The notes under the pieces were generated by a model that saw only the letters and a list, made by a program, of their open reading frames with translations, ran no database searches and was not told the origin of the DNA. Made by a program: the position numbers and the translations under genes. DNA of 10,428 nt from JBGPEQ01 sp035518775 (GTDB lineage Bacteria; Pseudomonadota; Alphaproteobacteria; Dongiales; Dongiaceae). Below are positions 5,202-10,428 of the stretch, in pieces; within the stretch, counting starts at the first letter, position 1, and each line of letters begins with the position of its first letter. The stretch spans positions 1 to 10,428 of the forward strand of contig DATIXH010000010.1 in NCBI GenBank assembly GCA_035518775.1. Reading direction: 5' to 3'.

Positions 5202-6601
5202 CCGCGCCCGAGATTCTCACCTTCGGCTGCCGGCTGAACGCGTTCGAGTCCGAGGTGATGCGCGGCCATGCCGGCGCCGCCGGGCTCGGCGACGCCGTCA
5301 TCGTCAATACCTGCGCCGTGACGGCCGAGGCCGAGCGGCAGGCGCGCCAGGCGATCCGGCGGGCGCGGCGCGAGCGGCCGGACGCGCGCATCATCGTGAC
5401 GGGCTGCGCGGCCCAGATCGATCCCGTGGCCTATGCCGCCATGCCCGAGGTCGATCACGTGCTCGGCAATGCCGAGAAGCTGCAAGCCGAGAGCTTCCGC
5501 CGCCTGGCCGACGGCGCGGCCGCGCGCATCGTCGTCGACGATATCATGGGCGTGCGCGAGACCGCCGGGCATCTGGTCGCCGGCTTCGGCGAGCGTACGC
5601 GCGCCTTCCTGCAGGTGCAGCAGGGCTGCGACCATCGCTGCACCTTCTGCATCATCCCGTTCGGCCGCGGTCCCACCCGCAGCGTGCCCATCGGCGAGAT
5701 CGTGCAGCAGGTGCGCGCGCTGGTCGAAGGCGGCACGCGCGAGGTCGTGCTGACCGGCGTGGACATCACCGCCTATGGCGGCGACCTCCCGGGGAAGCCG
5801 GCGCTCGGCCAGATGGTGCGGCGCCTGCTGGCGCAGGTGCCGGAGCTGCCGCGGCTGCGGCTCTCCTCGCTCGATCCGGTCGAGGTCGACGACGAGCTGG
5901 TGCGTCTCATCGGCAGCGAGCCGCGGCTGATGCCGCATCTCCATCTCAGCCTGCAATCCGGCGACGACCTGATCCTGAAGCGCATGAAGCGCCGGCACAG
6001 CCGGGGCGACACCATCGCGCTCGGCGAGCGGCTGCGCGCGGCGCGGCCGGACGTCGTGCTGGGCGCCGATCTCATCGCGGGGTTCCCGACGGAGACCGCT
6101 GCGATGTTCGAGAACACGCTGCGGCTGGTCGAGGAGTGCGGCCTCGCCTTCCTGCATGTCTTCCCCTATTCGGCGCGCCGGGGCACGCCCGCGGCGCGCA
6201 TGCCGCAGGTGGCGGGCGCGCTGCGGCGCGAGCGGGCGGCACGGCTGCGGGCGGCCGGCGACGACGCGCGCCGGCGGTTCTTCGCGAGCCGCATCGGTCG
6301 CGACAGCCGCGTGCTGGTGGAGAAGAGCGGCGATGGGACGGCCACGGGCCACTGCGAGCACTTCGCGCCGGTGCGGCTGGAGGGCGAAGCGCCAATCGGC
6401 AGCATCGTGACGGCGCGTATCACCGGCGCCGGCGACAGCGAACTTGTCGGGCGCGCGGAGGATGTTCAGCACGACGGGAACCATCAGCCCGCTTCGCGTG
6501 TCATACCGGCGAAAGCCGGTATCCATAACCACAGGCCCGCGACCAGGGATGCCGGCTTTCACCGGCATGACACCGGAGTTGTGATGGCTCCCGATGTATG
6601 A
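5198..6601 (+). CDS. mtaB: tRNA t6A37 methylthiotransferase MtaB with a repeat-encoded C-terminal tail
   Basis: Radical-SAM methylthiotransferase expected to turn t6A into ms2t6A at position 37 of ANN-decoding tRNAs. The GTG at 5198 overlaps the dapF stop (GTGA), with GAGG at 5188-5191 as ribosome-binding site, giving 467 residues. The N-terminal domain carries the three cysteines of the auxiliary 4Fe-4S cluster: Cys11 (GCRLN), Cys39 (NTCAVT) and Cys70 (TGCAAQ). The radical-SAM triad is Cys144, Cys148, Cys151 (GCDHRCTFC). A TRAM-like RNA-binding region ends near residue 422 (GRAED). The final 45 residues (423-467) look foreign: from Val435 (VIPAKAGI) on they are the translation of an inverted pair of REP elements, and the stop at 6599 comes just after it. 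Typical family members are shorter by about this amount, so the original stop codon was probably lost when the repeat arrived. The catalytic parts look intact. Confidence 0.92.
   Translation: MTAPEILTFGCRLNAFESEVMRGHAGAAGLGDAVIVNTCAVTAEAERQARQAIRRARRERPDARIIVTGCAAQIDPVAYAAMPEVDHVLGNAEKLQAESFRRLADGAAARIVVDDIMGVRETAGHLVAGFGERTRAFLQVQQGCDHRCTFCIIPFGRGPTRSVPIGEIVQQVRALVEGGTREVVLTGVDITAYGGDLPGKPALGQMVRRLLAQVPELPRLRLSSLDPVEVDDELVRLIGSEPRLMPHLHLSLQSGDDLILKRMKRRHSRGDTIALGERLRAARPDVVLGADLIAGFPTETAAMFENTLRLVEECGLAFLHVFPYSARRGTPAARMPQVAGALRRERAARLRAAGDDARRRFFASRIGRDSRVLVEKSGDGTATGHCEHFAPVRLEGEAPIGSIVTARITGAGDSELVGRAEDVQHDGNHQPASRVIPAKAGIHNHRPATRDAGFHRHDTGVVMAPDV
6498..6573. repeat. Inverted pair of REP-like elements inside the mtaB 3' end
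   Basis: Two 28-bp units face each other. The left unit (6498-6525) holds the hairpin ATACCGGC-GAAA-GCCGGTAT. The right unit (6546-6573) read on the minus strand is GTGTCAT, then GCCGG-TGAAA-GCCGGC, then ATCCC. The outer ends are GTGTCAT and ATGACAC. Each unit folds alone and the pair can fold together. The units share GTCAT, GAAAGC and ATCC with those at 6642 and 10399. This resembles the paired REPs mobilised by RAYT transposases; no such gene is in the window. Confidence 0.75.
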
Positions 6602-6641
6602 AGCGCTTCGGCAGGAATCGCTGATCGCGAGATATTTGTGC

Positions 6642-6666
6642 TGTCATTCCCGCGAAAGCGGCCATC
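6642..6666 (+). repeat. Degenerate REP-like element
   Basis: TGTCATTCCCGCGAAAGCGG matches the first 20 bases of the intact unit at 10399, then diverges (CCATC instead of GAATCC), so the right arm of the hairpin is damaged. It lies 40 bp after the mtaB stop. Confidence 0.7.
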
Positions 6667-6697
6667 GAGGGCAACCGCTCTACCACTTGCCCTGGAC

Positions 6698-7136
6698 CTC
6701 CGCCTTCGCGCTTGGGTATGCGCGCAATCCGCTTCCGACGCAGGATCGTCCTACAGAGTCCCCTCTCCCCTTGGGGGCAGGGCAATCGCCTATGACGTGC
6801 GTGCTGCGGCGCAGAAGTATTTTGCACGCGGAGGCGCGGAGGTCGTCGCGTGCGTGCCTGCGCAATAGTCTTCGATGCAACTCTTGTAGGGGCGCGCTGC
6901 GCGCGCCCGTGGCGCCGTTGCTCAGCCAACCGGGTTTCGTCGCTCGCCGGGCGCGCGCTGCGCGCCCCTGCAAGCGACGCAGCGAATGCGTCTCGGCGAA
7001 CCCCTGCGCCTCCGCGTCTCCGCGTGCCAAAAGACGTCATATGCGATTGCCCTGCCTTGGGGGAGAGGGGACGCTGTTGAGTGACCGCGCGTCGCCGCAA
7101 GAGATCTGTGCATACCCAGGTGCGAAAGCGGCGGTG
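6698..7136. repeat. Nested inverted-repeat island between mtaB and ftsY
   Basis: This gene-free stretch is a large imperfect palindrome centred near 6915-6928. Matching arm segments, from outside in, are: GGGTATGC (6714-6721) with GCATACCC (7110-7117); GTCCCCTCTCCCC (6758-6770) with its complement (7060-7072); GGCAGGGCAATCGC followed by TATGACGT (6776-6798) with its near complement (7034-7056); GCACGCGGAGGCGCGGAGG (6824-6842) with a near complement (about 7009-7027); and the CTTGTAGGGGCG palindromes (6883-6909 and 6948-6974). It looks like several short palindromic elements inserted inside one another. No protein-coding gene or transposase is seen. It separates ftsY from dapF-mtaB. Confidence 0.75.
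6883..6974. repeat. Inner inverted pair of CTTGYAGGGGCG palindromes
   Basis: CTTGTAGGGGCG at 6883-6894 begins a 27-bp palindromic unit rich in GCGCGC. The same unit with CTTGCAGGGGCG lies on the minus strand at 6974-6948. A related unit occurs in the second island (9397-9369, minus strand). Confidence 0.7.
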
Positions 7137-7180
7137 ACAAACTCAAATACGGCCGCTCTGCGTAAGGGCTCTTCGGGCGC

Positions 7181-8128
7181 ATGACCGACAGCGGGAGCGA
7201 GGCCGCGCCCAAGCGCGGGTGGCTGGCGCGGCTGCGCGACGGCCTCAGCCGGTCGTCGAGCAAGCTGGCGACCGGGATCGCCGGCATCTTCACGAAGCGG
7301 CGGCTGGACGAGGCGGCGCTCCACGAACTGGAGGAGCTGCTGATCGCCGGCGACCTCGGTCCGGCGACGGCGGCGAAGCTCACCGCCGGACTCGCCAAGA
7401 CGCGCTTCGACCAGGAGATCGCACCGGAGGAAGTGCGCGGCGTGCTGGCGCAGGAGATCGCGGCGATCCTGCAGCCGGTGGCGCGGCCGCTGGTGGTCGA
7501 TCCCGCGAAGAAGCCGCATGTGATTCTCGTCGTCGGCGTCAACGGCACGGGCAAGACCACGACGATCGGCAAGCTGGCGCAGCGCTTCCGCGAGGAGGGC
7601 CGCACGGTGATGCTGGCGGCCGGGGACACGTTCCGCGCCGCGGCCATCGAGCAGCTGAAGATCTGGGGGGAACGGGCCGGCGCAACCGTGGTGGCGCGCG
7701 AGACCGGCGCCGATGCCGCGGGTCTCGCCTATGACGCGCTGGCCAAGGCCCGGGACGAGGGCGCCGACGTGCTGCTGATCGACACCGCCGGGCGGCTGCA
7801 CAACAAGGCCGACCTGATGGCCGGCCTGCAGAAGATCATCCGGGTGATTCGCAAGCTCGACCCGACGGCGCCGCAGGACTGCCTGCTGGTGCTCGACGCC
7901 ACCACCGGGCAGAACGCGCACCAGCAGGTCGAGATCTTCCGGCAGATGACCGACGTGACCGGGCTCGTGGTCACCAAGCTCGACGGCACGGCCCGGGGCG
8001 GCGTGGTGGTAGCGCTGGCCGAGCGCTTCAAGCTGCCCGTGCATGCCATCGGCGTGGGCGAAGGCGCCGAGGACCTGAAGCCGTTCGAGGCCGAGAGCTT
8101 CGCGCGCTCGCTGATGGGGCTGGCGTAG
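7181..8128 (+). CDS. ftsY: Signal recognition particle receptor FtsY (SRP GTPase)
   Basis: Membrane-associated GTPase that receives the ribosome-SRP complex and passes nascent membrane proteins to the Sec translocon. The 315 residues consist of a short N-terminal region, the N domain (about 20-100) and the G domain (about 112-315). GTPase motifs are complete: P-loop GVNGTGKTTT (119-128), the SRP-specific insertion DTFRAAAIEQL (149-159), DTAGR (201-205), TKLDGTARGG (265-274) and the closing GVGEGAEDLKPF (291-302). The long acidic A domain of E. coli FtsY is absent, as in many alphaproteobacteria; a basic N-terminus (KRGWLARLRDGL, 11-22) may bind the membrane. Only a poor ribosome-binding site is seen (AAGGG about 12 nt upstream). 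No convincing promoter was found in the repeat island before it, so transcription may come through from dapF-mtaB or from a promoter I cannot recognise. Confidence 0.96.
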   Translation: MTDSGSEAAPKRGWLARLRDGLSRSSSKLATGIAGIFTKRRLDEAALHELEELLIAGDLGPATAAKLTAGLAKTRFDQEIAPEEVRGVLAQEIAAILQPVARPLVVDPAKKPHVILVVGVNGTGKTTTIGKLAQRFREEGRTVMLAAGDTFRAAAIEQLKIWGERAGATVVARETGADAAGLAYDALAKARDEGADVLLIDTAGRLHNKADLMAGLQKIIRVIRKLDPTAPQDCLLVLDATTGQNAHQQVEIFRQMTDVTGLVVTKLDGTARGGVVVALAERFKLPVHAIGVGEGAEDLKPFEAESFARSLMGLA

Positions 8129-8145
8129 GAGTCCGATTTTTCCTA

Positions 8146-8173
8146 TGGACAGCGGCGCGGCGGGGCCTAGATT
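8146..8173 (+). promoter_or_regulatory. Candidate promoter of the methyltransferase gene
   Basis: TGGACA (8146-8151, 5 of 6), a 16-bp spacer and TAGATT (8168-8173, 4 of 6) lie 17 bp after the ftsY stop. Transcription would start near 8180, leaving a 5' UTR of about 50 nt. AAGGAG at 8209-8214 is the best ribosome-binding site, though 14 nt before the ATG is far. Confidence 0.45.
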
Positions 8174-8228
8174 GGGCGCACAGGGGAAGAACGGCGCCCG
8201 CAGTCAATAAGGAGCCGGCGAGAAGGGC

Positions 8229-9089
8229 ATGGCAACACCGCAGTCGACGCGGCACCCGAAGGGCCGCGACCACCACGACGAGGACGAACGCAAGCCGCTG
8301 CGCGGCGCGCTGCGGCGGCTCGGGCTTTGGTCGAGCGAGAATGCCGCCGAGCCGCAGCATCCGCAGACCCCCATCCCGCCCGCGCGCACCGTGCGCTACG
8401 AGGGCGATGCGGAGCATCACAATCTCCAGTTCATGCAGCGCTTTCTGCGCGTGGGCGACGCCGTGCTGGATATCGGGGCCAATATCGGGCAGCGCTCCAT
8501 CCCGGCCGCCAAGGTGGTGGGACCGCCGGGGCGGGTCGACGCCTTCGAGCCGAGCCCGAGCATGCGCGCCATCCTGGTCGAGAAGATCGCGGCCGCGAAC
8601 CTCAAGTCGGTGATCGTCGTGCATGCCCTGATGGCCGGGCAGACGGCCGGGCTCGGCCGCTTCATCGACGGCACCAGCAAGTCGGGCCGGCGGCGGCCGC
8701 CGCTGCCGCGCGAGCTCGCCAACCGGGTGCTCGGCATCGAGCAGGTGCAGCTCGAGAAGTTCATCGGCAAGCGCAAATACGTGCTGATGTATCTGGACAT
8801 CGCGGGCTACGAGTTGAACGCCCTGCGCGGCACCGAGGCGCAGCTCAAGAAGGGCAACCCGCCGGCGCTGCTCGTCGCCGTCGATCCGGCGCTGACCGAT
8901 TTCGGCGCGACGCCGGAGATCCTGTCCGACTGGCTCGATGACCGCGGCTACGAGCTGGCGGCCTACGACGCCGACCGCAACATGCTGGACTACCCGCAGA
9001 CGCCCTGGCGCCAGCGCCGCATCGTGCTGGCGATCGCCCGCAGCGCGCGGAATTTCGTCCTGCAGCGGCTGGCGGATACGGGCCGCTGA
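8229..9089 (+). CDS. FkbM-type SAM-dependent methyltransferase
   Basis: A 286-residue protein with a Rossmann-type SAM-binding core. Residues 1-50 are polar and probably disordered (a His/Asp/Glu/Lys-rich start). Motif I is VLDIGANIGQRS (79-90), followed by GRVDAFEPSPSM (101-112), the acidic SAM-ribose loop typical of FkbM proteins. The later FkbM signature, usually of the KID-VEG-E kind, appears as MYLDIAGYELNALRGTE (187-203), so the usual acidic residue two after the Asp is Ala. The C-terminal part (LLVAVDP, 214-220, then DWLDDRGYEL) also fits. FkbM proteins are O-methyltransferases of polyketides, glycans and other small molecules; no biosynthetic neighbours hint at the substrate. The ATG at 8229 has GAAGGG too close and AAGGAG 14 nt upstream, so the start is moderately uncertain. 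Confidence 0.8.
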   Translation: MATPQSTRHPKGRDHHDEDERKPLRGALRRLGLWSSENAAEPQHPQTPIPPARTVRYEGDAEHHNLQFMQRFLRVGDAVLDIGANIGQRSIPAAKVVGPPGRVDAFEPSPSMRAILVEKIAAANLKSVIVVHALMAGQTAGLGRFIDGTSKSGRRRPPLPRELANRVLGIEQVQLEKFIGKRKYVLMYLDIAGYELNALRGTEAQLKKGNPPALLVAVDPALTDFGATPEILSDWLDDRGYELAAYDADRNMLDYPQTPWRQRRIVLAIARSARNFVLQRLADTGR

Positions 9090-9159
9090 TTCGCTCTCCG
9101 CCGATCCGCGACGTCCGCCACACATTTCGCGCCGGCGGGGGTCTACCGTCATAAGAAGA

Positions 9160-9469
9160 TTCACCGCGGAGACGCAGAGACGCAGAGAAGAATAAAAAAG
9201 CAGATGAACACGGATAAGGATTGTTGCGCCCTCGGCGCGTCCGGCTCCATCTCCACTACCGGCCTCGAGAATCTTCGCAGGCTACGGTGATTTCGAACCA
9301 CAAACACGCGAAGACGCAGAGTGTGGGGGCGACCCCACGTGGTCGCCCTCGAGCCGTCGCACGATGGAGGGCGGCCCCGTGGGGCCGCCCCTACAAGCCT
9401 ATCATCCATTCCGATCCGTGTTCATCTGTGATCCCGCTCTTCTCTGCGCCTCTGCGTCGCTGCGGTTAA
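9160..9469. repeat. Second nested inverted-repeat island, upstream of the EamA gene
   Basis: A composite palindrome of about 310 bp centred near 9315, filling most of the gene-free interval 9090-9504. Left arm: ACCGCGGAGACGCAGAGACG (from 9163) and CAGATGAACACGGAT (9201-9215). The right arm on the minus strand carries the same order: ACCGCAGCGACGCAGAGGCG (from 9467 downward) and CAGATGAACACGGAT (9428-9414). A further copy of the middle unit, ACACGCGAAGACGCAGAG, is at about 9304-9321. Inside lies a pair of G-rich palindromes (9321-9348 and 9369-9397). The right arm ends 35 bp before the EamA start codon, so that gene's promoter must lie in or very near the repeat. No gene or transposase is seen. 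Confidence 0.75.
9321..9397. repeat. Inner inverted pair of G-rich palindromes in the second island
   Basis: GTGTGGGGGCGACCCCACGT begins the left unit (9321-9348), itself a hairpin (GGGCGACC with GGTCGCCC). The right unit on the minus strand (9397-9369) begins CTTGTAGGGGCGGCCCCACG, with the hairpin GGGCGGCCCC/GGGGCCGCCC. The CTTGTAGGGGCG head is identical to that of the first island's unit at 6883. Confidence 0.7.
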
Positions 9470-9504
9470 CCCGATAGCCACGACGCTCGGCATGTAGCCT
9501 TCCG

Positions 9505-10350
9505 ATGTCCCCCCTCATCACCCTGCTCGTGCTGGCGGCGGCGGTCATGCATGCCAGCTGGAACGCGCTGATCAAGGCCGGCAGCGACAAGCTGGTGATG
9601 CAGTGCCTGGTGATGTTCTTCGCCGGCGTGCCCTGCCTGCCGTTCCTGCTGTTCATTCCGCTGCCGGCGCCGGCCTCCTGGCCGTTCCTGGCGCTGTCGC
9701 TGGCTGTGCACGGCGTCTACTACGTGACGCTGATCAACGCCTACCGCTTCGGCGCGCTGTCGCAGGTCTATCCGATCGCGCGCGGGGCGGCGCCGCTGAT
9801 GATCGCGCTCGGCGCCTGGGCCTTCGCCGACGAGAGGATGTCGCTGCCGGAGTGGGCCGGCGTCATCATCGCCTCGGCCGGCATCATGAGCCTGGCGGCG
9901 CCCGGCAAGCTGCCGCGCGAGGAGGAGCTGAAGGCCATCGGCTTCGCCCTCGCCACCTCGATCACGATCGCGCTCTATTCGATCGCCGACGGCATCGGCG
10001 TGCGGCGCGCCGGCGAATCGACCAGCTACATCCTGTGGCTGCTGTCGATCGACGCCTTTCCGGTGATGCTGGCCGGGCTGTGGCTGCGGCGCGGGCGGAT
10101 CGTCGCCAGCTTCCGCCCGCACCTGACCTGGGCGATCGTCGGCGGACTGCTGTCGGCGCTCGGCTACGGCATCGTGATCTGGGCCATGGGGCGGGCGCCG
10201 CTGGCGCATGTCTCGGCACTGCGCGAGACCAGCGTGATCCTGGCCGCGATCATCGGCACGGTGCTGCTGGGCGAGCCGTTCGGCCGGCGGCGCATCCTGG
10301 CCGCCCTGCTGGTGGCGGCCGGCAACGGCCTGCTGCACCTGGCGGGGTGA
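9505..10350 (+). CDS. EamA/DMT-family transporter, about 10 helices
   Basis: Inner-membrane protein of 281 residues, the normal size for the drug/metabolite transporter superfamily with two EamA repeats of about five helices each (roughly 1-132 and 145-281). Typical end-of-repeat segments are seen twice: YPIARGAAPLMIALGAWAFADE (the first nine residues are 89-97) and SALRETSVILAAI (237-249) followed by LLGEP. Each leads into a short loop and a last helix, as EamA members show. Substrate not predictable; amino-acid or metabolite efflux is common in the family. The ATG at 9505 begins directly with a hydrophobic helix. No clear ribosome-binding site is visible. It is preceded closely by the second repeat island and followed by a REP. 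Confidence 0.86.
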   Translation: MSPLITLLVLAAAVMHASWNALIKAGSDKLVMQCLVMFFAGVPCLPFLLFIPLPAPASWPFLALSLAVHGVYYVTLINAYRFGALSQVYPIARGAAPLMIALGAWAFADERMSLPEWAGVIIASAGIMSLAAPGKLPREEELKAIGFALATSITIALYSIADGIGVRRAGESTSYILWLLSIDAFPVMLAGLWLRRGRIVASFRPHLTWAIVGGLLSALGYGIVIWAMGRAPLAHVSALRETSVILAAIIGTVLLGEPFGRRRILAALLVAAGNGLLHLAG

Positions 10351-10398
10351 GGCGACTTGCGATCTGGCCCGCAGCCTCCCCGGCCGTCACCTCTGGCT

Positions 10399-10426
10399 GT
10401 CATTCCCGCGAAAGCGGGAATCCAGG
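10399..10426 (+). repeat. Intact REP-like element at the window end
   Basis: TGTCATTCCCGCGAAAGCGG is followed by GAATCCAG; the hairpin is TTCCCGC-GAAA-GCGGGAA, 7 bp with a GAAA tetraloop. It lies 48 bp after the EamA stop and may protect or terminate that transcript. A partner unit in inverse orientation may lie beyond the window. Confidence 0.75.
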
Positions 10427-10428
10427 GC

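Noticed and set aside
4346..6568. Very long minus-strand ORF (740 codons) opposite dapF and mtaB
   Set aside because: It is antisense to two well-supported genes, has an Arg/Ala/His-rich translation without recognisable domains, and arises from GC-rich third positions.
6698..7136. CRISPR-like array in the repeat islands
   Set aside because: The repeats are inverted and nested rather than direct and evenly spaced, spacers are not uniform, and there are no cas genes.
6594..7184. 196-codon plus-strand ORF and several others in the first repeat island
   Set aside because: They run through nested inverted repeats and overlap the ftsY start; there are no domains or start signals.

Overview
The window is GC-rich chromosomal DNA from a Gram-negative bacterium, most likely an alphaproteobacterium (possibly Rhodospirillales-like). 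The reasons are the dapF–mtaB–ftsY gene order, strong GC codon bias, and several genes whose predicted promoters put transcription start on or next to the ATG. No rRNA, tRNA, CRISPR array, phage gene or transposase gene was seen.

Layout. (1) 1-1202: 3' part of a caspase-fold (peptidase C14) protein with an SH3-like domain; its start lies outside the window. (2) 1203-2625: a compact threonyl-tRNA synthetase that lacks the N-terminal TGS and editing domains. It is preceded by what looks like a complete ribosome-mediated attenuator: promoter, a 27-codon leader ORF with five Thr codons in a row, an antiterminator/terminator pair, and a hairpin that can cover the Shine-Dalgarno. (3) 2636-3805, minus strand: a 12-helix MFS transporter, convergent with the synthetase. 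(4) 3806-4358: a gap with several inverted repeats, a perfect TGTGA-N6-TCACA CRP-type palindrome and the dapF promoter. (5) 4359-6601: dapF and mtaB, overlapping by 4 bp; the last 45 codons of mtaB run through an inverted pair of REP elements. (6) 6602-7180: a gene-free island of nested inverted repeats. (7) 7181-8128: ftsY. (8) 8229-9089: an FkbM-type methyltransferase. (9) 9090-9504: a second nested-repeat island. (10) 9505-10350: an EamA/DMT-type transporter, followed by another REP at the window end.

How the parts fit. dapF (lysine/peptidoglycan precursor), mtaB (tRNA A37 modification) and ftsY (SRP receptor) are core genes that usually sit together; here a 0.6 kb repeat island separates ftsY from the other two. 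The two islands share the same building blocks and bracket ftsY and the methyltransferase. The strongest novel candidate is the threonine leader peptide and attenuator in front of an editing-less ThrRS, a circuit that would raise synthetase expression when charged tRNA-Thr runs short. All functional calls come from motif recognition by eye; no database search was run.
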